From positions 1-64,000 of the forward strand of contig DASZTO010000011.1 in assembly GCA_035548175.1 (NCBI GenBank): a DNA stretch of 64,000 bases, given 5' to 3'. Each line of letters opens with the position of its first letter. Position 1 is the first letter of the stretch. Both the position numbers and the translations under genes were made by a program. Of this stretch, positions 54,045-62,268 are shown piece by piece. A model generated the notes under the pieces. The model saw only the letters and a program-made list of their open reading frames with translations. It did not search any database and was not told the origin of the DNA. Source of the DNA: CALCHA01 sp035548175 (GTDB taxonomy: Bacteria; Planctomycetota; Phycisphaerae; WQYP01).

Positions 54045-54224
54045 ATGAGCGACGTACAGACACCCCCGGCGGCGGAACCGGCGAAGTGGCCGGCATCGGG
54101 CGAGACGGCGGCCGTGAGCCCGCCCCTCACGCAGGCGGCGCTGGCGAATGCGGCGGCGCGGGCGATGGCGAGCAACACGCGGCGCGATTTGATGGAGTAC
54201 CTGCGCCTGCGCCGCAAGCGGTGA
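54045..54224 (+). CDS. Small protein in phage-like cassette
   Basis: A 59-residue protein (MSDVQTPPAAEPAKWPAS at the start, TRRDLMEYLRLRRKR at the end), with TTGGAGG before the ATG. It lies between portal and capsid genes, where a scaffold or head-assembly peptide could be expected, but the function is only inferred from position. Confidence 0.55.
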   Translation: MSDVQTPPAAEPAKWPASGETAAVSPPLTQAALANAAARAMASNTRRDLMEYLRLRRKR

Positions 54225-54244
54225 CGGACAGCTGAGTGCTCATT

Positions 54245-54293
54245 CTTGTGTTTTGTGTTTCGCGTTTTGAGTTTTGAGTTTTGAGTTTTCAAA
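54245..54293. repeat. TTTTGAG simple repeat before capsid gene
   Basis: TGTTTTGTGTTTCGCG then three TTTTGAG units and TTTTCAAAGGAG. The last bases serve as the ribosome-binding site of the capsid gene. Confidence 0.6.
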
Positions 54294-54302
54294 GGAGATG
54301 CC

Positions 54303-55457
54303 ATGAGTTTTTCTGGAAAAGCAACGTATTCGGCGGGATCGACGTTGCCGGAGATTATCGAGGATGTCAGCGATCTGGTGAGCATTGTGTCGCCGCATGA
54401 AACGCCCCTGCTCGATGCATTGGGCGATCCGCTGCACGCGGCGACGAACACGCGTCATGAATGGCTGGAGGATGAGCTGATTTCCAACGTGGGGCAGATT
54501 TCGCAGTCGGGCTTGTCGGACACCGGCGCGAACACGACCAGCTTCACGGTGGCCGATGGCACGCTGTTTCGCGCGGGCGATCTGGTCCAGGGCGCCAACA
54601 AGACCGAAGTGATGATGGTGACCGCCGTATCCACCAACACGCTGACGGTGACGCGCGGCTACGGCGGGACGACGGCGCAGGCCCTGGCCGACCAGCTGAA
54701 GCTGACGATCCTGGGCAACAGCGCGCTGGAAGGCGCCGATGCCGGCGCGGCACGCTACACCGTGCGGGCGCGCAAGAGCAATTACACGCAGATTTTCTCC
54801 GCGACCGTGCAGGTCAGCGGGTCGGAGGCGGCGGTCCGGCAGATCGGCGTCGACGACGAGCTGGATTACCAGAAGGCCAACCGGCTGCGCGAGCTGCTCC
54901 GCGACCTGGAAAACACCGCAATCAACGGCGTGGCGCCGGCGGCGACCCTGGAGGGCTCGGGCGCGGTGCGGCGGACGATGCGCGGGATCCTGCATTCGCT
55001 CACCACCAACCAGATGACGCCGGGGAGCGGGCTGATTCCGTCGGACAGCGCGCTGACGGAAGACCACGTCAACGCGGCGCTCCGGACGATCTGGGAGGCC
55101 TCGGGCGTGAAGCCGGATTTGATCGTGTGCGGCGGGTCGCAGAAGCGGAAGATCAACGCGTTGATCCAGCCCTCGCAGCGGTACACGACGGCCGGCGAGA
55201 CGGTGAAGTCGGTGGTGAGCGTGTACGAGAGCGACTACGGCGTGTGCCGGGTGATTTTGTCGCGGTACGTGCCTGCGGATTCGGTGATTTTCCTGGATTC
55301 GTCGCGTGTGTCGGTGGTGCCGCTGATGGGGCGGAGTTTTCAGTACCTGCCGCTGGCGACGACCGGGGATTACACGAACGGGGAGGTGCTTGGGGAGTAC
55401 ACGCTGGAGCTGCGCAGCGAGAAGGCGCACGGCGTGCTGACCGGCTTGGATTCGTAA
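54303..55457 (+). CDS. Phage major capsid protein (SU10/DUF5309-like)
   Basis: A 384-residue HK97-fold-like capsid protein of the DUF5309/SU10 family. LPEIIEDVSDLVSIVSPHET, EWLEDELISNVGQ, the YTQIFSATVQVSGSEAAVRQ motif and CGGSQKRKINALIQPSQRY are typical. AAAGGAG precedes the ATG. No protease gene accompanies it. Confidence 0.8.
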   Translation: MSFSGKATYSAGSTLPEIIEDVSDLVSIVSPHETPLLDALGDPLHAATNTRHEWLEDELISNVGQISQSGLSDTGANTTSFTVADGTLFRAGDLVQGANKTEVMMVTAVSTNTLTVTRGYGGTTAQALADQLKLTILGNSALEGADAGAARYTVRARKSNYTQIFSATVQVSGSEAAVRQIGVDDELDYQKANRLRELLRDLENTAINGVAPAATLEGSGAVRRTMRGILHSLTTNQMTPGSGLIPSDSALTEDHVNAALRTIWEASGVKPDLIVCGGSQKRKINALIQPSQRYTTAGETVKSVVSVYESDYGVCRVILSRYVPADSVIFLDSSRVSVVPLMGRSFQYLPLATTGDYTNGEVLGEYTLELRSEKAHGVLTGLDS

Positions 55458-55516
55458 GGGGCCGAGGGGCGGCGGTAACGGCATGGGCCGCCGCCCCTTC
55501 ATTTTGAAGCGCGTGG

Positions 55517-55572
55517 CGCGGGCATCCTGCCCGTGTGATCGGGATCGGCGGATCATGGGCGGAACGCCCATG
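55517..55572. repeat. Two CATGGGCG-type hairpins
   Basis: CGCGGGCA...TGCCCGTG (55517-55535) and CATGGGCG-GAA-CGCCCATG (55554-55572). The second matches the hairpin at 10495-10513. They lie between the capsid gene and the next gene of the cassette. Confidence 0.7.
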
Positions 55573-55590
55573 CCGCTTTGGAGATAACAA

Positions 55591-56232
55591 ATGTACTTTT
55601 GCAATGATGTGGATTTGATGGCGTGGGAGCCGGGGATCTTCCTGGAGGCGTCCTTTGCGCACCAGGCGATCGTGAAGGAGGCGGCGGGGACGCTGACGGG
55701 CACGGCGCTGGCGATGTCCGCGGCCACGCTGGGAGATGTGGCCGCGGGCATGGCGGCGTCGGTGGAGACGGCGGACGGGACGCTGACGCAGCTTCTGGAG
55801 GTGGTGAGCGTGGCGGATGCTTCACACGCGACGCTGAGCGCGCTGCGCGGGCGCGGCGGCGAGACGGCGCTGGCGCCGCTGACCGGCGGATCGGTCAAGG
55901 TGACGGTGGTGAGCTTTCGCCCGCAGATCGCGGCGGTGGGGGATGGGCTGCTGGCGATGGTGGGCATCGAGAGCGGGCGCGACAGCGCGGATCCGTCGCT
56001 GTGTGACACGAGCGGGTTTCGGCATGCGACGGTGTTCGGCGTCCTGGCCGCGGTGTTTCGCACGCTGGCGACGGCGTCGACGGCGACCAATCTCACCTAC
56101 AGCAAGCTCGGATTTTACGAGGGGCTGTACCGCGGGGCGCGGCGGGCGATTGCCGCGACGGTGGATCGCGACGGCGATGGCGTGCCGGAGACGCGGCGGC
56201 GGACGGATGTGGGGAAGCTCGTGCGCGGGTGA
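55591..56232 (+). CDS. Hypothetical protein of phage-like cassette
   Basis: A 213-residue protein with no recognised family. The N-terminus (YFCNDVDLMAWEPGIFLEAS) is followed by a Thr/Ala/Gly-rich beta domain (TLTQLLEVVSVADASHATLS) and a helical tail (YEGLYRGARRAIAATVDRDG). Its place directly after the capsid gene suggests a head-completion or head-tail connector part (inference). Confidence 0.55.
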   Translation: MYFCNDVDLMAWEPGIFLEASFAHQAIVKEAAGTLTGTALAMSAATLGDVAAGMAASVETADGTLTQLLEVVSVADASHATLSALRGRGGETALAPLTGGSVKVTVVSFRPQIAAVGDGLLAMVGIESGRDSADPSLCDTSGFRHATVFGVLAAVFRTLATASTATNLTYSKLGFYEGLYRGARRAIAATVDRDGDGVPETRRRTDVGKLVRG

Positions 56233-56262
56233 GCGGGCGGTCCGTACACGCGCGGCCATCAA

Positions 56263-56350
56263 TTTCACCACGGAGCACACGGAGGACACGGAGAAGACGT
56301 TGAAGAGTTTCAGGAACTCCGTGCGCTCCGTGTTCTCCGTGGTTTTGAAA
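56263..56350. repeat. 88-bp palindromic CACGGAG element
   Basis: TTTCACCACGGAG with two more CACGGAG units faces CTCCGTG units ending CTCCGTGGTTTTGAAA. The arms would form one long hairpin. It lies inside the phage-like cassette, 30 nt past a stop codon. Confidence 0.85.
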
Positions 56351-56379
56351 CGGGTTCTCGTCAGAGAAGGAGATTGGCG

Positions 56380-56691
56380 ATGGTTGGGTTTCTGGGACAG
56401 GTGGCGTTGCCGGACGTGCAGAATCTGGCGCAGCTCGGGGTGGCGGGGCTGATGGGGGGGCTGTGGGTGTGGGAGCGGAAGTATTCGCGGCTGCGGGAGG
56501 ATCAGCTGACCGAGGCGCACCAGGAGATCATGAGCACGCGCGAGCATTTGAACGCGCTGCTCGATGCGCTCCAGGGCAACACCAAGGTGATCAGCGATTT
56601 TTCCGCGGTGCAGCAGGAGATTCTGCGGACGCTGACGGCGGGAGCGGGTGCGGCGGCCGTCGCGGGCGCGAAAGAGACGGGAGGCAAGTGA
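56380..56691 (+). CDS. Small membrane/coiled-coil protein (holin-like)
   Basis: A 103-residue protein with one short hydrophobic segment (LGVAGLMGGLWVWE) and a long amphipathic helix (REDQLTEAHQEIMSTREHLN). The layout is like XhlA-type phage lysis accessory proteins. AAGGAG lies 7 nt before ATG 56380. Confidence 0.55.
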   Translation: MVGFLGQVALPDVQNLAQLGVAGLMGGLWVWERKYSRLREDQLTEAHQEIMSTREHLNALLDALQGNTKVISDFSAVQQEILRTLTAGAGAAAVAGAKETGGK

Positions 56692-56696
56692 TGAAG

Positions 56697-57191
56697 TTAG
56701 TGCGAGGAAATGGCGGCGCTGTCCGTGAGCTTCTGTCCGTTGGGCAGGGTGAAGGTGACGGCGAGCGTTCCCCTCTCGGTGGCGACGCCGGCGGCCGCGG
56801 GGGAGGGGGAGGGAAGGGGCAGCGTGAAGAGGTAGGTGCGCGTGACGGCGTCCCAGTGTTCATGGTTGGCGGCGGGATCGTTGAGATTCACGGTCCAACT
56901 GGCGAGCTTTGGACCGCGGCCTATGGGGGCCGTGGCGAAGAGTTCAAAGGTACCGGTCCCGGCGGCTTTTGTGACGTCGTGGAACTGGTCGGTGAATTCC
57001 AGACGGGCCTGCACGGCGGCCGGTTCGTTGCCGGCGGCGGGCACGAGACGTGAGAGCGGATGCACGCGGACATTCACGGGCGTAAACATGTCCATGCCGC
57101 TGCCGGTGAATTTGCGACCGGCGCCCGGAGCGCCCGGCTGACAGGCGGCGAGCGCGAGGGGCAGGACGGCGATGGCGAGCGAGCGGCGCAT
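56697..57191 (-). CDS. Lipoprotein of unknown function
   Basis: A 164-residue exported lipoprotein (lipobox LALAAC, Cys near residue 17) that runs opposite to the phage-like genes. The mature part is a beta-rich domain (VNVRVHPLSRLVPAAGN, ASWTVNLNDPAANHEHWDAV) of a type often seen in planctomycete lipoproteins. It interrupts the phage-like cassette and suggests that the cassette is not a recent intact prophage. Confidence 0.6.
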   Translation of the reverse strand: MRRSLAIAVLPLALAACQPGAPGAGRKFTGSGMDMFTPVNVRVHPLSRLVPAAGNEPAAVQARLEFTDQFHDVTKAAGTGTFELFATAPIGRGPKLASWTVNLNDPAANHEHWDAVTRTYLFTLPLPSPSPAAAGVATERGTLAVTFTLPNGQKLTDSAAISSH

Positions 57192-57238
57192 GGCGGGGAT
57201 GGTAGGGGCGACAGGTTCTTTTTGGCAAGGAGACGGCG

Positions 57239-57622
57239 ATGAAAGCGGTGCGGGCGATGTGGATGGCGGCGGCGATCGGGGCGGTCGCGGGGTGCGGCCT
57301 GCCTCGGGAGGCGGGGAGGCTGGCGGCGACGGAAGCGGCCTCGGCCACGACGATGCCGGCGGATGATGCGGGGGTGCGGGCGGCGCTGGTGGCGCAGGAT
57401 GGCGCGTGGCAGTCGCTGTCGGGGCTGGCGGGGAAGCAGGAGTTCGGCGGGATCACGGGAGTCGACGCGCGCTTCACGGAGCTGGTGCGGCGCGCGGCGG
57501 CGTTTTCGGCGCGGCAGCGGACGCTGATCGAGGCGGGCCAGGATGATCCCGCGGCGGACCGGGCGGCGCTCCAGAGTTTCGAGGAGCTGTGGCGGCAGAC
57601 GAATCGGTATTTGAATCCGTGA
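57239..57622 (+). CDS. Small lipoprotein
   Basis: A 127-residue lipoprotein (AAAIGAVAGC lipobox, Cys near residue 19) with a mostly helical mature part (FTELVRRAAAFSARQRTLIE). AAGGAG precedes the ATG. By place and size it could be an outer-membrane spanin-like partner of phage lysis, but that is speculative. Confidence 0.55.
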   Translation: MKAVRAMWMAAAIGAVAGCGLPREAGRLAATEAASATTMPADDAGVRAALVAQDGAWQSLSGLAGKQEFGGITGVDARFTELVRRAAAFSARQRTLIEAGQDDPAADRAALQSFEELWRQTNRYLNP

Positions 57623-57624
57623 AG

Positions 57625-57662
57625 ACCGTAAATGGCCACGAACGGCACGAAAGGCACGAAAC
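57625..57662. repeat. CACGAAA-type repeat arm
   Basis: ACCGTAAATGGCCACGAACG followed by two more CACGAAA-like units. It begins 3 nt past the lipoprotein stop. No facing arm is seen nearby. Confidence 0.8.
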
Positions 57663-57749
57663 CGGGGACGGATGGGGCGAATTGTTTTTCGCACTGCTGT
57701 GGGTGCGACGGGTCTTGTTGGGCGAAATGATTGTGTTTGAGGAGAAGTC

Positions 57750-58112
57750 ATGGGTGCGATGGATGCGGTGATTGCGGCGGTGCAGGGTTCGACGAAGATC
57801 GACGCGTCGACGAAGGCGCTGTTGATTCCGTTTCTGGAGGCGGGGGCGGAAGCGGTGGAGAGCGTGGCGCCGGCGGCGATCAGCGCCCTGTTTACGGCGC
57901 TGGCGGGGACGGATGCGGAGGGTGCGGCGGCGGCGCTGGCGGCGGCGCTGGCGCCGGAGCAGGTGGCGGCGGGCGTGGCGCAGGCGGCGGTGGAGATGAA
58001 GGCGTTGGCCGATGAGCGATCGGCGGCGGCGATCGCGGCGCGCGGGGCGATCGCGGCGCTGGGCCAGGCGGCGCTGGGGGTGCTGGCGCAGGCGGTGATC
58101 AGCGCGTTGTGA
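57750..58112 (+). CDS. Ala-rich small protein at end of cassette
   Basis: A 120-residue, strongly Ala-rich helical protein (about a third of residues). Two helices could be amphipathic or weakly hydrophobic (AAISALFTALAG, ALGVLAQAVISAL). AGGAG lies 7 nt upstream. No family recognised; position suggests the phage-like cassette. Confidence 0.45.
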   Translation: MGAMDAVIAAVQGSTKIDASTKALLIPFLEAGAEAVESVAPAAISALFTALAGTDAEGAAAALAAALAPEQVAAGVAQAAVEMKALADERSAAAIAARGAIAALGQAALGVLAQAVISAL

Positions 58113-58267
58113 TCCGCGGTGAAGCGGCTTGCCAGAATGGCGTGGCGGCCGGCGGCGGGATTCGCTTTTCAGAACGGCGACAGGGGTTCTTATCGGGCGG
58201 TGCAAAATAGGCGCGACGAAATGTCCCGACGCCCGCATCGCGCGCATACAACGGCTATCGGACGCGC

Positions 58268-58273
58268 TATAAT
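58268..58273 (+). promoter_or_regulatory. Possible -10 element for the UVR-motif gene
   Basis: A perfect TATAAT 95 nt upstream of the ATG; the -35 match (CATACA, 17-nt spacer) is weak. Confidence 0.35.
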
Positions 58274-58367
58274 GCAGCAGAACGCCCTGTGCACCCCCGC
58301 CGTCCCGTCCGCCCCCCAGCGCCTCGGGATGGAACCGGGTTTGCATCATGGTGCGCGGGAGGCAGCT

Positions 58368-59267
58368 ATGAATCGACCGAGGCACGATACGGATTTGTTC
58401 AACATGATGGACATCACCTCCGCGCTTCAGGGGTGGAGTTTTCAGCCGGGGCAGGTGAACGTGCGGCTGATCCGGGGCAACGATGGTCGTCCGAAGATTC
58501 AACTGCGGCTGGACCTGGGGCTCTTGCAGATGGAGATCGACGGCCGGCCCGACGGCAAGAAGCCGCATCGTGCCGCCACGGAACTGGCGTTTCAGCAGCG
58601 GCGGCTGGCGTCGTACATCAAGCGCAAGGGCAAGAGCGAGGGATTCGTGCTCAGCAGCGGCGACTGCCAGGCGCTGCGGGAAGAATCGGCGATGTTTTAT
58701 CACCGCTATCTGTCGCTGTTCGTGCTGGAGCAATATGAAGCGGTGGTGCGCGACACGCAGCACAACCTGGACGTGCTGGAGCTGTGCAACAAGTATGGGC
58801 AGAGCGAATATGACCGCATGTGCCTGGAGCAGTATCGGCCGTACATTCTGATGATGAACATCCGGGCCAAGGCGTGCGAGGTGCTGCGGCAGGGATACGT
58901 GCAGACCTCGATCGCGTATCTGCGGGGCGGGATTCGGCAACTCGCGCGGATGTTCCCGGTGGAGCACCGGCGGAAGATGCTGCGGCAGAGCAACGAGGCG
59001 CATTTGCTATTGGACATGATCAAGCAGATTCGGGCGCAGTTGCCGCCGGATCCGCGGACGGAGCTGCGTCAGAAGTTGAAAGCGGCGCTGAAGGCGGAGA
59101 AGTATGAGGAAGCGGCGATGTGCCGGGATCAGATTCTGGCGATGACCGCGGCGATGGCGCGGCCGGTGACGCCGCCGGTGCGCGTGAAGAAGCAGCGGAA
59201 GGGGTTGGGGCGTCCGGAAGCGCGGGCGCGGTCACGCAAAAAGAGCGACGGCCCGGCGAGCGAGTGA
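58368..59267 (+). CDS. UVR-motif protein
   Basis: A 299-residue cytoplasmic protein conserved in planctomycetes as far as I recall. The C-terminal part has a UvrB/UvrC-type UVR motif (LRQKLKAALKAEKYEEAAMC followed by RDQI). The N-terminal part (LDLGLLQMEIDGRPDGKKPH) and the long helical middle (YRPYILMMNIRAKACEVLRQ) are family-specific. It ends in a basic Lys/Arg-rich tail. GGGAGG lies 6 nt upstream. Role unknown. Confidence 0.75.
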   Translation: MNRPRHDTDLFNMMDITSALQGWSFQPGQVNVRLIRGNDGRPKIQLRLDLGLLQMEIDGRPDGKKPHRAATELAFQQRRLASYIKRKGKSEGFVLSSGDCQALREESAMFYHRYLSLFVLEQYEAVVRDTQHNLDVLELCNKYGQSEYDRMCLEQYRPYILMMNIRAKACEVLRQGYVQTSIAYLRGGIRQLARMFPVEHRRKMLRQSNEAHLLLDMIKQIRAQLPPDPRTELRQKLKAALKAEKYEEAAMCRDQILAMTAAMARPVTPPVRVKKQRKGLGRPEARARSRKKSDGPASE

Positions 59268-59275
59268 GGCATTTC

Positions 59276-60094
59276 TTATTTGCGTTTGTCGTGCTCGATC
59301 ATCGCATACGCGTTGTGGTTGTGGATCGATTCGAAGTTTTCGGATTGGATCGAGTACCACAGCACCTTGTCTTCGCGGTTCAGGGCGACGGCGAGATCGC
59401 GGATGATGTCCTCGACGAACTTCGGATTGTCAAAGGCCTGCTCGGTGACGAACTTTTCATCCGGCCGCTTGAGCACGGCGTAGACGGGGGCGCTGGCGGC
59501 GGATTCCATGATCTTCACGAGGTCTTCGATCCACAGCATGCCTTTGGGACGGACGCGCGCGGTGATTTCGCAGCGCTGGTTGTGGGCGCCGTAGCAGGAG
59601 ATTTCCTTGGAGCAGGGGCAGAGGCTCGTGGCGGGGGCCTTGACGCCGAGAATGAAATCATCGGAGCCGTTGGAAGTGCCTTCGAAGGTGCAGAGGTAAT
59701 CCATGAGGCCGCGGGCGCCGGTGACGGGGGCGGCTTTCTCGATGAAGTAAGGGAACTCCATCTGGATGTGGGCTTCCTCGGCGTCGAGCTTGGTTTTCAT
59801 TTCGTGGAGGATGGGGATCACTTGCTCCGGGGTGATGGAGCGGTGGTGGTGGTTGAGAATCTCCAGGAAGCGCGACATGTGGGTGCCTTTTTTGTGCTTC
59901 GGCAGAGAGACGTACAGGTTGATCGTGGCGACGGTGTTCTGCTGCCCGCCGCAGCACTGGCGGAGGGTGATGGGGTAGCGGACGCCTTTGACGCCGACCT
60001 GATTGATGGGGACGTTGCGGGCGTCGGAAGAGCCCTGGACGTCGGGCATGGGAGCGGGGGTGGGGGAAGGGGCGGATTTGGTGGAGGTGGTCAT
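59276..60094 (-). CDS. folE2: GTP cyclohydrolase FolE2
   Basis: A 272-residue type IB GTP cyclohydrolase that starts folate/queuosine precursor synthesis. VGVKGVRYPITLR, the HMSRFLEILN motif, the catalytic Cys in TSLCPCSKEIS and HNQRCEITARVRP are diagnostic. FolE2 uses metals other than zinc and is often made under zinc limitation. It lies 29 nt downstream of hisI on the same strand. Confidence 0.92.
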   Translation of the reverse strand: MTTSTKSAPSPTPAPMPDVQGSSDARNVPINQVGVKGVRYPITLRQCCGGQQNTVATINLYVSLPKHKKGTHMSRFLEILNHHHRSITPEQVIPILHEMKTKLDAEEAHIQMEFPYFIEKAAPVTGARGLMDYLCTFEGTSNGSDDFILGVKAPATSLCPCSKEISCYGAHNQRCEITARVRPKGMLWIEDLVKIMESAASAPVYAVLKRPDEKFVTEQAFDNPKFVEDIIRDLAVALNREDKVLWYSIQSENFESIHNHNAYAMIEHDKRK

Positions 60095-60123
60095 AAAATC
60101 CCTGGGCTAAGACATTGCAGGTC

Positions 60124-60543
60124 TTATTTTTTGTACAGGCTGGCGGGGTCCATGAGGGGGCTTTCCCGCGTTTGCAATTGTAGGCCCCCGGTTGGGGCGG
60201 GGACGACCTGGCGGTAAAAACAGGATTCAAAGCCATTGTGACAGGCGGCGCCTTTCTGGCGGACGCGCACGACGACGGCATCCTGGTCGCAATCAATGTG
60301 GACGCTGACGACTTCCTGCGTGTTGCCGGACTCTTCGCCCTTGACCCAGAATTTCTGGCGCGACCGGGACCAGTAGGTGGCCTTGCCGGTGGCGAGGGTT
60401 TTTTCGAGGGCGGCGGGGTTCATGAAGGCGACCATGAGGACGCGGCCGGAATCGGCATCGACGGTGACGGCGGTGATGAGTCCGTTGGCGTCGAGCTTGA
60501 GGTTGAGCGTGGAACCGAGCTCTTGTTCGGCGGAAGCAGCCAT
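60124..60543 (-). CDS. hisI: Phosphoribosyl-AMP cyclohydrolase
   Basis: A 139-residue histidine-pathway enzyme that opens the adenine ring of PR-AMP. VLMVAFMNPAALEKTLATGK, ATYWSRSRQKFWVKGEESG and the metal/active-site VHIDCDQDAVVVRV, GAACHNGFESCF motifs are conserved. GGAGGT lies 5 nt before the ATG. No other his genes nearby. Confidence 0.93.
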   Translation of the reverse strand: MAASAEQELGSTLNLKLDANGLITAVTVDADSGRVLMVAFMNPAALEKTLATGKATYWSRSRQKFWVKGEESGNTQEVVSVHIDCDQDAVVVRVRQKGAACHNGFESCFYRQVVPAPTGGLQLQTRESPLMDPASLYKK

Positions 60544-60676
60544 GGGGGACCTCCGGGTGTGCTGCGGGGAAACAGAACAGTGTAGCGGGCGGGGAGCGTG
60601 CGTGCGAGGCGGGGGGCGTCGTGCGGGGCAGGCGGCGGCGCCGGGGCGGTGGTGAGGCGGAGGTGCCGGCAGTGCG

Positions 60677-60913
60677 TCAGGGTTTGGAATACAAACGCAG
60701 GAGGCGCTCGGCCCGTCCCATGTCTTGCGTCTGGCCTTCGCGCAGGAGCGTGAGCGCCTGGTCGATGAACGTGAGGCGCTCGTCGCCGGGCGCCCCGCCG
60801 GCGCGGTCCACGCGATCCAGGGTGGCGGCCACTTCGAGAAGCTTTCCGCGCATCTCGAGGAAGCAGGCGTCCAGCACCGCCGGCCCGTCCATTTTTCCGG
60901 TCGCCGCCATCAT
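60677..60913 (-). CDS. Small helical hypothetical protein
   Basis: A 78-residue protein predicted to be all helical (LDACFLEMRGKLLEVAATLD, then LTFIDQALTLLREGQTQDMG). GGAGG lies just before the ATG. No family recognised. Confidence 0.55.
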   Translation of the reverse strand: MMAATGKMDGPAVLDACFLEMRGKLLEVAATLDRVDRAGGAPGDERLTFIDQALTLLREGQTQDMGRAERLLRLYSKP

Positions 60914-61047
60914 GCACCTCCATCACAACCTGCCGGACATTGCACCTTCGGGCGGTGGGCGCTGTCAACGCGCGGCTGACAGCGAGGCGCGCCGGGCGCG
61001 ATGCTTCGGGCCATGCACGATCCCCCGGATTCACTCATGCCGCCCGA

Positions 61048-62133
61048 TCAATCGATCAGTTCCAAATATCTTTTTCCCAGCCGATACGATCTCTTCTTTT
61101 TCGATGCATCCTGCATGTCCAAAAATCCGGCTGCCACCCACTTCCGGCAATATTCCAGAATCGTCCGATGCCTCAGCCCCAGGTGCCCGGCCATTTCCGC
61201 GGCGGTGACAATCTGCCTTCTTTTGAACAATGTCAGGAGCCGCCGCTCACGCAGGTCCAGATCGCGCATCTCCTCCGCACGGTCCTTCGCGCCGCGCTCT
61301 GCCGCACGCGATGCCTGCCGCCGAATCGCCCCAAACGCCTCCGCCATCCCCTCGCAAAAATAACTGACGAACCCCGTGATATCCGCGTCCGCCCGCCCCA
61401 GGTAATAGTTGTGCGAAGGGCCCACCGTCAGCGCCGCGTAATAGCCTGTCAGGTTCCGCGCATAATATTCATCCAGTGAATAAATCCCCTTGAGCCCATA
61501 GCCCGAGCGATGAAGGATCAGCGTCGTCAGCAGCCGCGCGGTTCTCCCGTTGCCGTCGTAATGGGGATGAATGGTGGCAAACTGATAATGCGTCAGCGCG
61601 GCGATCAGCGGCGCCGGTAACTCTCCTCGCCGAAGTTCCCGATTAGTCCATGCGAGCAATTCCCTCATCAGGCGAGAAACATCCTGCGCCTCGGGAGGCA
61701 TGTACACAATCCGCCGGGTGGCGCTGTCCCGAATCACGTTCTGCCCGTCTCGATACGGCGTCGCCGCCGTTCTGCCCTGCATGACCAGCCCATGAATACG
61801 CTTCACATCCTCCTCCTTGAGTTTCCCGCCCCGTTTGGCCAGCTCCTCCACTTCCGCCAGCGCCGCGTAGTAATGCCGCACTTCCAGTTCGTCCCGCTCC
61901 CGCCCGGGCAAATGCACGTCGCCGCCTTCCAGCACGTCCTTCACCTGCGCCTGCGTCAGCCGATTGCCCTCGATTTGCGTCGAATAATGCGTCGACGCCA
62001 GTCTCGCCGACTCGCGTAAGCTGGCCAGCAGCTCCACATCCAGCGGCAATTCGCCCAGCGCCTGCCGATCCGCCTCGATCGACATCAGCGCTTTGGCAAT
62101 CGCCGCAGTGATCACATAATGGGGTGCAAACAT
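61048..62133 (-). CDS. Fic family protein with C-terminal winged helix
   Basis: A 361-residue Fic protein. The active-site motif is HPHYDGNGRTAR (about 204-215), with His in place of the usual Phe at the third position. The inhibitory helix motif STQIEGN lies N-terminal (about residues 51-57), marking a class II, self-inhibited AMPylator-type protein. The C-terminal 65 residues form a winged helix (AAEMAGHLGLRHRTILEYCR). It may bind the repeats just upstream of its own start. Target unknown. Confidence 0.88.
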   Translation of the reverse strand: MFAPHYVITAAIAKALMSIEADRQALGELPLDVELLASLRESARLASTHYSTQIEGNRLTQAQVKDVLEGGDVHLPGRERDELEVRHYYAALAEVEELAKRGGKLKEEDVKRIHGLVMQGRTAATPYRDGQNVIRDSATRRIVYMPPEAQDVSRLMRELLAWTNRELRRGELPAPLIAALTHYQFATIHPHYDGNGRTARLLTTLILHRSGYGLKGIYSLDEYYARNLTGYYAALTVGPSHNYYLGRADADITGFVSYFCEGMAEAFGAIRRQASRAAERGAKDRAEEMRDLDLRERRLLTLFKRRQIVTAAEMAGHLGLRHRTILEYCRKWVAAGFLDMQDASKKKRSYRLGKRYLELID

Positions 62134-62154
62134 GACCGGTACATCCTAACGGAC

Positions 62155-62187
62155 ATGTCAGATAAATGTCAGATAAACGTCAGTTAT
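62155..62187. repeat. Three direct 11-nt repeats (operator-like)
   Basis: ATGTCAGATAA at 62155, exactly repeated at 62166, then ACGTCAGTTAT at 62177. The set lies 22 nt upstream of the Fic start, between two divergent genes, with period 11, about one helical turn. Confidence 0.75.
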
Positions 62188-62225
62188 TTCTGCGCCGCGA
62201 AAGAACCCCATATAATCTCCCAGCC

Positions 62226-62262
62226 CCTCCGTGTTCTCCGTGTTCTCCGTGGTTTCAAAGGT
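62226..62262. repeat. CACGGAG-type repeat arm
   Basis: CCTCCGTGTTCTCCGTG, another CTCCGTGG unit, then TTTCAAAGG. The final AAAGG sits 7 nt before the ATG of the next gene and can serve as its ribosome-binding site. Confidence 0.75.
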
Positions 62263-62268
62263 TCCGCC

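Noticed and set aside
56263..56350. Possible CRISPR array in the CACGGAG units
   Set aside because: Units are only 9 nt, lack spacers of regular length and occur as inverted arms; there are no cas genes.
60095..60126. Terminator between hisI and folE2
   Set aside because: The TAAGAC/GTCTTA hairpin has its T-tract on the plus strand, while both genes are on the minus strand.
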